A stretch of 64,000 bases of DNA from Actinoallomurus iriomotensis (GCF_030269445.1 NZ_BSTJ01000002.1:248001-312000); one strand, 5' to 3'; counted from the stretch's first letter, positions 27,433 to 36,905 are shown. Made by a program: numbers and translations. The notes: a model not told the origin generated them from the letters alone.

Positions 27433-28260
27433 CCGCGGGTCGGCCAGATCCAGAACGACGTCGAAGTGGTCGCGCTCCGGTACGACCAGCAGCTCGGCGG
27501 CCTCGCCCCAGTGCCGGTGGAAGCGGCGGGACTGCTCCAGGAAGCCGGTGCCGTCGTGCTCGGCCACCGCGATCACGGCGGGGAACCGCCGCCCGGCCGG
27601 CAGCAGCTCCGGGCTGAGCGCCGCCGCACGCTCCACGTCCAGATGCAGCCACTCATTGGCGTAGACGCGCTGGATCGGGCGGATGTCGAACAGGCCGCTG
27701 AACGGCATCACGGCCTTGACCACGTCGGCGGGCAGCCCGAGCCCCTCCTGCCAGCCGCCGACCATGGTCATCCCGGTCAGGTGACCGCCGGCCGAACTGC
27801 CGCCGACCACGATCCGGTCCGGGTCCAGCCCGTGCTCGCGGCCGTCGCGGTACACCCAGGCGACCGCGGCCCGCACCTGCCGGACGATCTCCTCCAGGGT
27901 GGCCTTGGGGGCGAGCGTGTAGTCGGGGACGACGGTGGCCACACCCGCGCCGTCCAGCATCCGGGCCATGAAGGCCGAGTCGTGGCGCGACAGCGCCCGC
28001 CAGTAGCCGCCGTGCACGAACACGAACACCGGGCGGAGCCGCCCGTCCTCGATCCCCCACACGTCCAGCGCCTCGCCGCTCGCCTCGTCGTAGACGAGGC
28101 CGGGCCGCCCCGGCAGACCGTCCACCGCCGCCTCCGACATCGAGCGGTAGCGGGCCATGTGGCGGGCGAACAGTTCCTCGCCCGCCTTGGCGCTCACGTT
28201 GTAGGCGACGTCGAGCTCGGCGTCGGTGAGGTCGTGACCAGGCCATTCGTGCAGATCCAT
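27388..28260 (-). CDS. Alpha/beta hydrolase, kynurenine formamidase-like
   Basis: 290 residues from ATG 28260; an ATG at 28302 is an alternative and neither has a clear ribosome site. VFVFVHGGYWRALSRHD carries the HGGYW oxyanion motif of arylformamidases, and VVGGSSAGGHLTGM the nucleophile serine. A catalytic Asp near AEHDGTGF and the His in PERDHFDVV complete the triad. N-formylkynurenine is the expected substrate, linking tryptophan breakdown to the 3-hydroxyanthranilate genes; kynureninase and kynurenine monooxygenase are not in the window. The C-terminal 15 codons overlap the LysR gene on the other strand. Confidence 0.82.
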   Translation of the reverse strand: MDLHEWPGHDLTDAELDVAYNVSAKAGEELFARHMARYRSMSEAAVDGLPGRPGLVYDEASGEALDVWGIEDGRLRPVFVFVHGGYWRALSRHDSAFMARMLDGAGVATVVPDYTLAPKATLEEIVRQVRAAVAWVYRDGREHGLDPDRIVVGGSSAGGHLTGMTMVGGWQEGLGLPADVVKAVMPFSGLFDIRPIQRVYANEWLHLDVERAAALSPELLPAGRRFPAVIAVAEHDGTGFLEQSRRFHRHWGEAAELLVVPERDHFDVVLDLADPRSAASRALLGLVRSV

Positions 28261-28455
28261 GCGCGCATGATGCCAGCACGCGACCTCGAGCGGCTCCCCC
28301 ATCCCCTGTCACGGGGGTGTGGCGGGCGTCGTCCGTACGGTCATGCCGGCGACGGTGGGGGCCGCGAGAACGGTGCCGCTGCACGCCCGGACCAGGACGG
28401 GCCGCTCACCCGTGCCGCTCGGGCGGGGGCGCACGCCGCACCCGTTCGAGGCGCC

Positions 28456-28719
28456 TCATCCCCCGTCGTCGTGGTCGGCGGGCCGCAGCGGCCGTAGCCT
28501 CGCCCAGAGCAGGAAGACCAGCCCGAGGACCAGCATGGCGATGCCCAGCCAGAGGTTGATCCGGATGCCGTCGGCCTTGGCGAGTTCCGCGGCGGAGTCC
28601 AGCAGTCCCGTGACGACCTCGATCGCGCCGTAGACGAGGAACAGGCCGCTGATCAGGTACCGGAGGTCGAACAGCCGCCGCGAGCGGTTGGCCGAGCCGG
28701 TGCCGGATTGTTCGGACAT
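28456..28719 (-). CDS. Small membrane protein accompanying the SSS symporter
   Basis: 87 residues with GGAAGG before the ATG, 19 bases after the symporter stop. Two transmembrane segments: YLISGLFLVYGAIEVVTGLL and INLWLGIAMLVLGLVFLLWA, with an acidic C-terminal tail. Such small two-helix proteins often follow sodium-solute symporters in actinobacteria and may be accessory subunits. Family not named. Confidence 0.7.
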   Translation of the reverse strand: MSEQSGTGSANRSRRLFDLRYLISGLFLVYGAIEVVTGLLDSAAELAKADGIRINLWLGIAMLVLGLVFLLWARLRPLRPADHDDGG

Positions 28720-28738
28720 CGAAGCACCCTTCCGAGGT

Positions 28739-30430
28739 CTACTTGACGAACAGCACGACGATCGAGAGCACGAGCGCGATGCCGAGTGCGCCGGAGCCCA
28801 GCAGGGGCTCGGACTCCCACCAGTGCCGGCGCGGCTCGCGCGCCTCCACCAGGCCGCCCTCCGACGGCAGCCGCCACACCAGGCCGGCGAGTTCGCGGTC
28901 CGGCTTCGGCCGGGTCACCGCGGTCACGGCGACGGTCACCACCACGTCGACCACGAAGGCCACGATCGCGCCGTAGAAGTTCGCCATCTGCGCGTTGATG
29001 GTGGCGTGCGTCGGGTCGAGATGCCCGCCCGGATAGAAGTATCCGATGTGGAAGGCCGCGAAGTGCATGGCGGCCGCCGCGGCGGTGCCCGCGACCAGGC
29101 CCCAGAAACCGGCCCACGGCGTCGTGCGCTTCCAGAACAGGCCGAGCACGAACGTGGCGAACAGCGGCGAGTTGAAGAACGAGAACAGCAACTGGATGTA
29201 GTTCATGATGTTGCCGTAGCCGGACGCGATGAACGCCGTGCCCACGCTGATGAGGATGCCGACCACGGTGGCGATCCGGCCGACGTTCAGGTAGTAGCGG
29301 TCGGACCGGTCCCGGGCGACGTACGGCTTCCAGATGTCGTACGTGAAGACGGTGTTGAAGCCGCTGGCGTTGGCCGCCATGCCGGCCATGAACGCCGCGA
29401 GCAGGCCGGTGAGCGCGATGCCGAGCACGCCGTTCGGCAACAGCCGGCCCATCAGCGCCGGGATCGCGTCGTTGTAGTCGGGGCCGCCCTCGCCGCCGAA
29501 GTGCGGGATCGTGACCAGCGCGATCATGCCGGGGACGATCGTCAGGAGCGGGAAGAAGATCTTCGGGAAGGCGCCGATGAGCGGCGTACGGCGCGCGGCG
29601 GACATGTCCTTGGCGGACAGCGCCCGCTGGACCTCCGCGAAGTTGGTCGTCCAGTATCCGAACGACAGGACGAAGCCCTCACCGAGGACCAGGCCGAGCC
29701 AGTCGCCGAGCGGGTTCTTCCAGTGCCCGACGCCGCTCTGCTGCCAGGTGTCGAGCAGCGTACGGTCGTGCACCCGGTCCACCAGGCCGCCGAACCCGCC
29801 GACCTGGTGCAGCCCGATCACGACGATCGGGATCAGCCCGGCCAGGATGACGAAGAACTGCAGGACCTCGGTGTAGATGGCGCCCGACAGACCACCCAGG
29901 GTGATGTACACGAGCACCAGCCCGGCCGACACGATGATCGCCAGCCAGAGCGGCCAGCCGAGCAGGCTCTTCACGACCAGCGCGAGGGCGTAGAGGTTGA
30001 CCCCCGCGATCAGCACCTGGGCGACCGCGAACGTCAGCGCGTTGAAGAAGTGCGTCGGCGCGTTGAACCGCCGCCGCAGGTACTCCGGCACGCTGTGCAC
30101 CTTGTTGCCGTAGTAGAACGGCATCATGAACAGGCCGAGGAACACCATCGCGGGGATCGCGCCGACCCAGTAGAAGTGCACGGCGGCGAAGCCGTACTGC
30201 GCCCCGTTGGCCGCGTTGCCCAGGATCTCCAGCGCGCCGAGGTTGGCGGAGATGAACGCCAGGCCGGTCACCCACGCGGGCAGGGATCTGCCGGACAGGA
30301 AGAAGTCCTCGCTGGTGGCGATAGCCCGTCTGGCGAGCAGGCCGATCGCCACGACGACGGCGAAGTAGATGGCGAGGATCGTGTAGTCCAGGCCGTTGAC
30401 GTCCAGCGTTCCGGCGGCCGACACGTTCAT
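28739..30430 (-). CDS. Sodium:solute symporter (SSS family, sugar-type)
   Basis: 563 residues, start overlapping the kinase stop as ATGA. Thirteen to fourteen hydrophobic segments. Motifs RRAIATSEDFFLSGRSLPAW and ALEILGNAANGAQYGF at the start, YITLGGLSGAIYTEVLQFF, and GLLAAFMAGMAANASGFNTV are those of SglT-like sugar symporters. Operonic with a kinase and a ketose-3-epimerase-like protein, so a sugar substrate is likely. Confidence 0.9.
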   Translation of the reverse strand: MNVSAAGTLDVNGLDYTILAIYFAVVVAIGLLARRAIATSEDFFLSGRSLPAWVTGLAFISANLGALEILGNAANGAQYGFAAVHFYWVGAIPAMVFLGLFMMPFYYGNKVHSVPEYLRRRFNAPTHFFNALTFAVAQVLIAGVNLYALALVVKSLLGWPLWLAIIVSAGLVLVYITLGGLSGAIYTEVLQFFVILAGLIPIVVIGLHQVGGFGGLVDRVHDRTLLDTWQQSGVGHWKNPLGDWLGLVLGEGFVLSFGYWTTNFAEVQRALSAKDMSAARRTPLIGAFPKIFFPLLTIVPGMIALVTIPHFGGEGGPDYNDAIPALMGRLLPNGVLGIALTGLLAAFMAGMAANASGFNTVFTYDIWKPYVARDRSDRYYLNVGRIATVVGILISVGTAFIASGYGNIMNYIQLLFSFFNSPLFATFVLGLFWKRTTPWAGFWGLVAGTAAAAAMHFAAFHIGYFYPGGHLDPTHATINAQMANFYGAIVAFVVDVVVTVAVTAVTRPKPDRELAGLVWRLPSEGGLVEAREPRRHWWESEPLLGSGALGIALVLSIVVLFVK

Positions 30431-31083
30431 TCGGCGATCACTTCTTCCTCCTCGGGGTCTCGCGGCGCCATCGGGGAGGTCACGACGAGGTCGGCGCGCT
30501 CACGCCCGGCCAGGATCGTGGCCGCGTTGCGCAGGTCCACCCGCCGAACCCACGCTCGGGCGGCCGGAGGGGACTTGCCGAAGCGGACGTGGCGGCGCAC
30601 GAGCCGGTCGACGCGGGTCGCCTCGTCGGCGTCGACGAACCACACCTCGTCGAGCAGGTCGCGTACGGCGCGCCACGGCGGGTCGTCGAGCAGCAGGTAG
30701 TTGCCCTCGGTGATGATCAGCGGCGCGGAACGGGGAACCGGGATGCTCCCCGCGATCGGCTGCTCGAGGTCGCGTTCGAACGCGGGGGCGTACACCACCT
30801 CGTCGGTGTTCTCGCGCAGGCGCCGCAGCAGCGCGACGTAGCCGGCGGCGTCGAAGGTGTCCGGCGCCCCCTTGCGGTCGCGGCGGCCGAGCCGGTCGAG
30901 TTCGACGTCGGCGAGGTGGAAACCGTCCATCGGCACGTACGCCGCCGCCGCGCCGAGCCGCTCGCGCAGCGCCTCGGCCATCGTCGTCTTCCCGGCACCC
31001 GGTGGCCCGGTGATGCCGAGCAGGGCGCGCCCTCCGGGCGGGGCGAGCGTGCGGGCCCGGCGAACGAGGGACTCTTGCGCCAT
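30427..31083 (-). CDS. P-loop kinase of the uridine kinase / fructose-transport kinase type
   Basis: 218 residues. Walker A GITGPPGAGKTTMAEAL, then the acceptor-side VPMDGFHLADVELDRLGRRD characteristic of PanK/Udk-like sugar and nucleoside kinases, EGNYLLLDDPPW and a lid with RHVRFGKSPPAARAWV. Between a sugar symporter and an epimerase, a ketose or other sugar is the probable acceptor (compare FrcK), though a nucleoside is not excluded. Confidence 0.82.
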   Translation of the reverse strand: MAQESLVRRARTLAPPGGRALLGITGPPGAGKTTMAEALRERLGAAAAYVPMDGFHLADVELDRLGRRDRKGAPDTFDAAGYVALLRRLRENTDEVVYAPAFERDLEQPIAGSIPVPRSAPLIITEGNYLLLDDPPWRAVRDLLDEVWFVDADEATRVDRLVRRHVRFGKSPPAARAWVRRVDLRNAATILAGRERADLVVTSPMAPRDPEEEEVIAE

Positions 31084-31104
31084 GGGGGGGGACGCCTCCG
31101 GGGG

Positions 31105-31968
31105 TCAGCGGCGGTTCATCCGGGCGGCGGTGAGCTGTTCGGTGACGAACGCGCGAGCGTGCCGCGCGAGGTCCGCCCCGTCGTCCCACAGGTTCCGCCA
31201 GATCGCGAGGTTGTTGGACAGGCCCTCCGCGACGACGGCGGAGGAGAAGCTCTCGAACGTGATGGGCCCCTGGTAGCCGATCGCCGCGAGGGCGCGGAAG
31301 AACCGGGGGAAGTCGATCGTCCCGGAGCCCAGGTAGCCGCGGTGGCTCTCGCCGACGTGGACGTAGCCGAGCCGCTCGGCGCACTCGTGCACCGGGCGGG
31401 CGAGGTCGCCCTCCTCGATGTTCATGTGGTACGTGTCCAGGTGGACCACCACGCCGTCGGCGCCGATGTCGTCGATGAGGTCGAGGGCCTGCCGGGCGGT
31501 GTTGACGACGTTGCTCTCGTACCGGTTCACGACCTCGAGCCCCAGCGTGACGCCGGCGGCCTCGGCGGCGAGGTCGCGCAGGACCGCCACGCAGTTCGCC
31601 CGCCCGCGGGCGGTGACCGGGCGGGGGTACTTGCCGAGCGCGCTGTACAGCGCCCCGCCGAAGTAACGGCCGCCCAGCTCGCGGGTCAGCCGTACCGACT
31701 CGGCGAGCTGGACGGCGCCACGCCCGACGGTCCGCGGGTCGTCGCTGGAGATGTCGGCGTCGAAGTCGAGCCCGCGCGAGCAGGCGACGTCCAGGCCGGC
31801 CGCGGCGAGGGCGGCGCGCGTGTCCGCGACGTCCATGACGCCGGGGTCGTGCAGGGACAGCTCGATCAGGTCGAACCCGGCCTCGCGCGACCGTTCGACC
31901 GCGCCGCGCAGCGGTTCGGGCGACAGTTCTCCGACCCACACCAGTGAGTGCACGCCCAGAGGGTTCAC
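31105..31968 (-). CDS. Sugar phosphate isomerase/epimerase, ketose 3-epimerase-like TIM barrel
   Basis: 287 residues from GTG 31968, preceded by AAGGAGG; the ATG at 31992 has no such site. D-tagatose/D-allulose 3-epimerase layout: GVHSLVWVGEL at the start, GFDLIELSLHDPG, LGLEVVNRYESNVVNTA with the first metal Glu, VVHLDTYHMNIEE and YVHVGESHRGYLGSG, then ITFESFSS with the last Glu. It likely interconverts ketohexoses at C3 before phosphorylation by the neighbouring kinase. Confidence 0.85.
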   Translation of the reverse strand: MNPLGVHSLVWVGELSPEPLRGAVERSREAGFDLIELSLHDPGVMDVADTRAALAAAGLDVACSRGLDFDADISSDDPRTVGRGAVQLAESVRLTRELGGRYFGGALYSALGKYPRPVTARGRANCVAVLRDLAAEAAGVTLGLEVVNRYESNVVNTARQALDLIDDIGADGVVVHLDTYHMNIEEGDLARPVHECAERLGYVHVGESHRGYLGSGTIDFPRFFRALAAIGYQGPITFESFSSAVVAEGLSNNLAIWRNLWDDGADLARHARAFVTEQLTAARMNRR

Positions 31969-32007
31969 GGTCACCTCCTTGGCTCCTGCCACGCGAAGCT
32001 AGTCCGA

Positions 32008-32075
32008 CTTATGCGTAATCGACAAGCAAAAGTGGATGTGATGCTGCGCATATTCGCCTGATGAGAACGCATAAG
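32008..32075. promoter_or_regulatory. Paired inverted sites between the epimerase operon and the ROK gene
   Basis: CTTATGCGT at 32008-32016 and its exact complement ACGCATAAG at 32067-32075, with a further TTTATGC at 32080. Nine-base arms spaced about six helical turns apart suit a ROK repressor binding both divergent promoters, possibly with looping. Confidence 0.55.
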
Positions 32076-32137
32076 GCGGTTTATGCTCTCCCCGTACGGG
32101 CGGACGGACGCCCGGGGAGGTCGTGGAAGGGAGCGCC

Positions 32138-33331
32138 GTGGCACAGGTCGCCGCAGGCGGTCCGACGGGGCCGGGAGCGCTCCTCGAACTGATCCGTTCG
32201 GGGCGGGCCACCACGCGCGCGCAGATCATGGCGCACACCGGGCTCTCCCGGTCGACCGTCGCGCAGCGGCTCGACGCGCTCACCCGCGCCCGGTACGTCG
32301 TCGAGTCCGCCGGCGGCGACTCGACGAGGGGACGCCCGGCCGGATCGTTCGAGGTGGACGCCGCCGCCGGAGTGCTGCTGGTGGCCGACATCGGCGGCAG
32401 CCACGTACGCACCGCGGTCACCGACCTCGTGGCCCGCCCGCTCGCCCGCCGCACCGTGAACCTCGACGTGGCGACCGGGCCGCGCCGGGTGCTGGGCACG
32501 GTCCGCCGTCACTTCGGCGCGCTGCTCGCCGAGTGCGGCCGCGACCGCGACGCGGTCCGTGGCGTCGCGCTGGGCGTGCCCGGCCCCGTGGAGTTCGGCA
32601 GCGGCACCGTGGTCAGTCCGCCGATCATGACCGGCTGGGACGACTACCGCGTGCCGGAGTTCTTCGCCGGAGAGTTCGCCGGCCCGGTGCTCGTCGACAA
32701 CGACGCCAACCTCATGGCCCTCGGCGAACACCGCGCCTGCCATCCCGGCGAGCAGGACCTGCTGCTCGTCAAGGCCGCGACCGGCGTGGGGGCGGGCCTC
32801 ATGCTCGGCGGCCGCATCCACCGCGGCGCGCTCGGCGCGGCCGGCGACATCGGCCACATCCCCGCGATCGAGTCCGGCCGCACCGGCGACCCGCCGCTGT
32901 GCCGCTGCGGCAACAGCGGATGCGTCGAGGCGTACGCCTCCGGCTGGGCGCTGGTCCGCGACCTGCGTGAGCTGGGCCGCGAGGCCGCGTCGGTGCGCGA
33001 CGTCGTGCGCCTGGCCCGGGCCCGGGATCCCGAGGTACGGCGGCTGGTCCGCCGCTCAGGCCGGATCATCGGCCACGCCGTCGCCGACGTGGCCAGCCTG
33101 ATCAACCCCCACGTGATCGCCGTCGCCGGCCCGCTCGTCGACGCGGACGAGTCGTTCCTCGCGACGGTCCGCGAGGTGGTCTACCGGCAGTCGTCACCGC
33201 TGGTGACGCGCGACCTGTCCATCGTGCGCACCGGCCTGGGCGAGGAGGCGGGCATCGTCGGTGCGGGCCATCTGCTGGGCGACGCCGTCTTCGCCCCGGC
33301 CGCGGTCGACCGGACCCTCGGCTGGACCTGA
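32138..33331 (+). CDS. ROK-family transcriptional regulator
   Basis: 397 residues from GTG 32138, preceded by GGAAGGGAG; the GTG at 32123 is too close to its GGAGG. The N-terminal winged HTH is TRAQIMAHTGLSRSTVAQRL. The ROK sugar-binding domain shows DIGGSHVRTAVTD (phosphate loop), VLVDNDANLMALGEH, and the zinc motif CRCGNSGCVEAYASG. It is a sugar-sensing repressor for the divergent symporter/kinase/epimerase unit. Its stop abuts the next gene's stop at 33332. Confidence 0.92.
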   Translation: MAQVAAGGPTGPGALLELIRSGRATTRAQIMAHTGLSRSTVAQRLDALTRARYVVESAGGDSTRGRPAGSFEVDAAAGVLLVADIGGSHVRTAVTDLVARPLARRTVNLDVATGPRRVLGTVRRHFGALLAECGRDRDAVRGVALGVPGPVEFGSGTVVSPPIMTGWDDYRVPEFFAGEFAGPVLVDNDANLMALGEHRACHPGEQDLLLVKAATGVGAGLMLGGRIHRGALGAAGDIGHIPAIESGRTGDPPLCRCGNSGCVEAYASGWALVRDLRELGREAASVRDVVRLARARDPEVRRLVRRSGRIIGHAVADVASLINPHVIAVAGPLVDADESFLATVREVVYRQSSPLVTRDLSIVRTGLGEEAGIVGAGHLLGDAVFAPAAVDRTLGWT

Positions 33332-33637
33332 TCAGTCGAACTTCACGTACGGGGTGACGTTGCCGGTCATGTTCGGGGTCAGCGATCCCACCTCGCCAGA
33401 GCAGCCGGCCGAACGGTAGTAGTGCGCGGTGCTGTTGGTGACGTTGACCGCGTAGAAGGGGGGCCGATTGCCCCGCAGGACGTAGCAGCGGCCGGACACC
33501 GGATTCGCGATCGAAGCGGACTGTACGCCGCTGCCGTCCGGGCTCCAGTAGAAACCTCCGGTGGCGGCCACGGCGCCGGTGGGCAGCAGAGTGGCGGCGC
33601 CCGCCGTGGCCGCGACGGCAAGAGTCCTGAGCTTCAC
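33332..33637 (-). CDS. Small secreted protein, unknown function
   Basis: 101 residues from GTG 33637, with GAAGGGA upstream. The signal peptide (VKLRTLAVAATAGAATLL to GAVA) is followed by a ~75-residue mature domain with two cysteines (GRCYVLRG and SAGCSGE) that probably form a disulfide. Asn/Ser/Thr-rich, no enzyme motif. Convergent and abutting the ROK gene. Confidence 0.65.
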   Translation of the reverse strand: MKLRTLAVAATAGAATLLPTGAVAATGGFYWSPDGSGVQSASIANPVSGRCYVLRGNRPPFYAVNVTNSTAHYYRSAGCSGEVGSLTPNMTGNVTPYVKFD

Positions 33638-33786
33638 GTCGGATCCCTTCAACCCGCACCAAAGAGCCGATGGCTCTCCTGTCACCCACCGGTGTACGTG
33701 TTCGGGGGCCCGGCGAGCAGCGGAACCGGCCGGGGATCACCCGGATTTCAACGGCCGTTGGCCCGGCCTTGCACGCACGGGCGGCG

Positions 33787-34197
33787 TCACTTGTACCAGA
33801 CCGCGACGCCGCCGTGGTGGGAGCACGTGCCCTGGTGGTGCTGGGAGTACGAGAAGGTGCCGTCTTTGCATCTCGCGGTGGCACCGGACGGATGAGAGGG
33901 CGCCTTCGGCACGGACGCACGATGCGTGGGCCGCCGGCGGACGACGGGGCGACGCGTCACCGGGCGATGCGTCACCCGATGCGTCCTTCTCGGCGGTGAG
34001 CTCGGCGCCGTCCTCGATGGCGGATCCGACGGCGTCACCATCGACGGCACGGGGTCCGGCGAGCTTTCCGCCGAAGCCGAGTCCCCCGGCCACGCGGACG
34101 GCACCGGTCCGCTCGCGTCCTGTGGTGACTTACACCCCGTCAACAACAGCACACCCGCCATACACGCGGCGAGCAGCATGATCAAGGATCGGCGCAT
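33787..34197 (-). CDS. Lipoprotein with C-terminal DUF3761-like domain
   Basis: 136 residues. The signal peptide ends VLLLTGCKS (Cys22 lipobox). A 60-residue Pro/Ser/Arg-rich linker (RRTHRVTHRPVTRRPVVRRR) reaches through the cell wall, followed by the short C-terminal domain ATARCKDGTFSYSQHHQG, TCSHHGGVAVWY, which matches the DUF3761 pattern of two Cys and HHGGV. Function unknown. Confidence 0.75.
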   Translation of the reverse strand: MRRSLIMLLAACMAGVLLLTGCKSPQDASGPVPSAWPGDSASAESSPDPVPSMVTPSDPPSRTAPSSPPRRTHRVTHRPVTRRPVVRRRPTHRASVPKAPSHPSGATARCKDGTFSYSQHHQGTCSHHGGVAVWYK

Positions 34198-34388
34198 AAG
34201 ATCTCCCGTCGTTGGTGCCTGTGTGACGCGAGTTGCGTCGACGCGGATGACGGGAGCGGCGGGCTGTGACCGGTGCCGGACATAGGGGGAAACATCCTGC
34301 TTGCCCGGGGGGATGAGCATGGCGCCCGCGCGCGGGGCGGCCGTTCCAGGGCACCGCCTTTACGTAGTAAGTCCGGCGCTCAGGACGA

Positions 34389-35369
34389 TCAGGAGTGGCC
34401 GATGACCGGGTGGGGCCGGTAGGGCGCCTCCAGCCGCGCGATCTCCTCTTCGGTCAGGGTGACCTCCAGGGCCGCGACGGCGTCGTCCACATGGTGCGGC
34501 TTCGTGGCGCCGACGACCGGTGCCACCACGCCGGGCCGGCCGAAGAGCCACGCGAGGGACACCTGGGCCGGAGCGAGGCCGCGTTCGCCGGCGATCGCCC
34601 GTACGACGTCGACGACCTCAAAGTCGGTCTCGTCGTGCCTCGACTCGGCGAGCGGGTCGCTGCCGGCGCGTACCGTGACGGGCCTGCCGTCCCGAGCGCG
34701 GTTTCCGGCCAGTACGCCGCGCGCGAGCGGGCTGTAAGGGATCACTCCGACCCCCTGGTCGCGGCAGAGCGGGATCATCTCCCGCTCCTCTTCTCGGTAG
34801 ATGAGGTTGTAGTGGTTCTGCATGGACACGAATCGCGTCCAGCCCGCCGCCCGCGCGGTGTACTGCGCCTTGGCGAACTCCCAGGCGTACATGCTGGACG
34901 CCCCGATGTACCGGGCCTTTCCGGCCTTCACGATGTCGTGCAGGGCCTCCATCGTCTCCTCGACCGGCGTCTCACGGTCCAGGCGGTGGATCTGGTACAG
35001 GTCGACGTGGTCCGTGCCGAGGCGACGCAGCGACGCGTCGATGGCGGCCATGACGTGCTTGCGCGACAGCCCGCCGTCGCCCGGCCCGGAACCGGTCGGG
35101 TAATAGACCTTCGTGGCGAGCACATAGTCGTCGCGGCGCGGGAACAGCCGGGCGAGCAACCGTCCGGTGATCTCCTCGCTCATGCCGCCCGAGTACATGT
35201 CGGCGGTGTCGAAGAAGGTCACCCCCGCCTCGACCGCCTGCTCGACGATCGGCTCGGCGGCCTCCTCTTCCAGGTGCCACTTCCGGGTGGCCGTGTCGCC
35301 GAAGGTCATCATGCCCAGGCAGACCCGTGACACTTTCAGACCCGACGCACCGAGCCGGACGTACCTCAT
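34389..35369 (-). CDS. Aldo/keto reductase
   Basis: 326 residues from ATG 35369, overlapping the exporter stop. RLGASGLKVSRVCLGMMTFG at the start, FFDTADMYSGG (catalytic Asp, Tyr), LATKVYYP (catalytic Lys), DLYQIHRLD (His) and the cofactor loop VVGATKPHHVDDAVAAL. An NADPH-dependent oxidoreductase of the AKR11/12-like group with broad carbonyl substrates. Translationally coupled to the EamA gene. Confidence 0.9.
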   Translation of the reverse strand: MRYVRLGASGLKVSRVCLGMMTFGDTATRKWHLEEEAAEPIVEQAVEAGVTFFDTADMYSGGMSEEITGRLLARLFPRRDDYVLATKVYYPTGSGPGDGGLSRKHVMAAIDASLRRLGTDHVDLYQIHRLDRETPVEETMEALHDIVKAGKARYIGASSMYAWEFAKAQYTARAAGWTRFVSMQNHYNLIYREEEREMIPLCRDQGVGVIPYSPLARGVLAGNRARDGRPVTVRAGSDPLAESRHDETDFEVVDVVRAIAGERGLAPAQVSLAWLFGRPGVVAPVVGATKPHHVDDAVAALEVTLTEEEIARLEAPYRPHPVIGHS

Positions 35370-36265
35370 GGAGACTCCTTCCGTGCCGGTTCCTGGTGGA
35401 GCGCGACACCGGCCGTGATCAGCGCGATGCCGGCAAGGTCCTCGATGGTGGGGCGCTGGGCCAGCACCACCAGGCCGATGACGGTCGCGGTCGCCGGCAG
35501 GATGCTGAGCATGAGCGCGAATGTCGCCCGGCGCAGGCGGGCCATCGCGAGCTGGTCGGTGACATAGGGGATGACCGAGGAGCACACGCCGACGCCGATG
35601 CCCGCCGGCAACCAGGACGGGTGCGCGAAGGCACGGGTCGCGCCGCCGAGGCCGTACGGCGTCACCGCGATGGCGGCGACCAGCATGGCGGCACCGAGCT
35701 GGTCGATCCCGTTCAGGCCCGCCCCGGTGTTGGCGATGCGATGGCCGAGGATGACGTACACCACGAACAACGCGCAGTTCGCGAGGGCGAACGCGAACCC
35801 CAGCGGCGCGTCGACGAACCTGATCTCGGCGAGCATGGCGACCCCGCCGACGGCGAGCGCGAGAGCGAGCAGGTTACGGCCGTTCCGCACACCGACCGCG
35901 GCCAGCAGCACCGTGCCGAGGAACTCGATCGCCCCGACGGTCGACAGCGGAATCCGCGCGCAGGCCAGATAGAACACCGTGTTCATCGCCGCCAGCACCA
36001 CGCCCAGTGCGACGAGAACGCCGAGTCGCGCGGGCCGCATCCGCCCGACCAGCCGCCACGGGCGCCGCCAGACGGCGAAGACGACCGCCGCGCCGGCGAT
36101 CCGGAGCCACGCGACCCCGAGCACGCCGACGTGGGCGAACAGCAGGACGGCGAACGAGGGCCCGAGGTAGTGGAAGATCGCGCTCACACCGAAGTACGCC
36201 TGCGGGGGCACGCGGTCACGGAGGCGCGACGGCCCGAGAACCGGTGTGGTGATGGACGACTTCAC
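35366..36265 (-). CDS. EamA-family (RhtA-like) amino-acid/metabolite exporter
   Basis: 299 residues from GTG 36265; the longer reading to 36343 would run into the divergent regulator's leader. Ten hydrophobic segments in two EamA repeats, e.g. LGVLVALGVVLAAMNTVFYL, VGAIEFLGTVLLAAVG and LMLSILPATATVIGLVVLAQ, the RhtA layout. Divergent from an Lrp/AsnC gene, the usual arrangement for amino-acid export. No good ribosome site is seen, so it may be leaderless. Confidence 0.85.
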   Translation of the reverse strand: MKSSITTPVLGPSRLRDRVPPQAYFGVSAIFHYLGPSFAVLLFAHVGVLGVAWLRIAGAAVVFAVWRRPWRLVGRMRPARLGVLVALGVVLAAMNTVFYLACARIPLSTVGAIEFLGTVLLAAVGVRNGRNLLALALAVGGVAMLAEIRFVDAPLGFAFALANCALFVVYVILGHRIANTGAGLNGIDQLGAAMLVAAIAVTPYGLGGATRAFAHPSWLPAGIGVGVCSSVIPYVTDQLAMARLRRATFALMLSILPATATVIGLVVLAQRPTIEDLAGIALITAGVALHQEPARKESP

Positions 36266-36375
36266 CGGAGTAGCGTGACAAGCCTGGACGCGAACCTGAA
36301 TGGCTCTTTGAAGGCGGGAGACGCGGATTGCCGTTGAATTCACGCCGTAACGGCCGTGACGCCTATGATCCCGGC

Positions 36376-36828
36376 ATGATCGACGGGGTCAACGCGCGGC
36401 TCCTCTCCGAGCTGCACGCCGACCCCCGCCTGTCGATGTCCGAGCTCGCCCGCCGGGTCGGAATGTCCGCGCCCGCGGTCACCGAACGCGTACAGCGCCT
36501 CGAACGCGCGGGCGTCATCACCGGCTTCCACATGGACGTCGCGCCTGAGGCCCTCGGGATGGCCGTCACCGCGCTCGTACGCGTCCGGCCGGGTCCGGGC
36601 CAGCTGCCCAAGGTCGCCGAGGCCGCCCTCCGCACCCCGCAGGTGGTCGAGTGCCATCGGATCACGGGAGAGGACTGCTTCTTCCTGAAGGTCCACGCAC
36701 CGTCGATCGCCGAGCTGGAGGAGGTCATCGACCGCTTCCTCATCCACGGGCAGACGACGACCTCGATCGTCGTCTCCACGCCGGTCCCTCCTCGCCCGCT
36801 CCCCATTCCGGACCCGGACAAGAGTTGA
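36376..36828 (+). CDS. Lrp/AsnC-family transcriptional regulator
   Basis: 150 residues from ATG 36376. HTH: NARLLSELHADPRLSMSELA, RRVGMSAPAVTERVQRLE. The RAM/effector domain has VVECHRITGEDCFFLKVHAP with the conserved HxxTGxxD/E-type turn. Likely senses an amino acid and controls the divergent exporter; the ~110-bp gap between them must hold both promoters. Confidence 0.9.
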   Translation: MIDGVNARLLSELHADPRLSMSELARRVGMSAPAVTERVQRLERAGVITGFHMDVAPEALGMAVTALVRVRPGPGQLPKVAEAALRTPQVVECHRITGEDCFFLKVHAPSIAELEEVIDRFLIHGQTTTSIVVSTPVPPRPLPIPDPDKS

Positions 36829-36905
36829 GGCGAAGCCTCCTCTGGGAGTACCAGAGCGGCCAGACCCGGGTTCAACGGCCGACGCCGACGTAGGCCATGG
36901 CGTAG

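Noticed and set aside
28688-30700. 670-codon + strand frame
   Set aside because: Antisense to the SSS symporter; rich in Glu/Asp/Arg/His with no fold.
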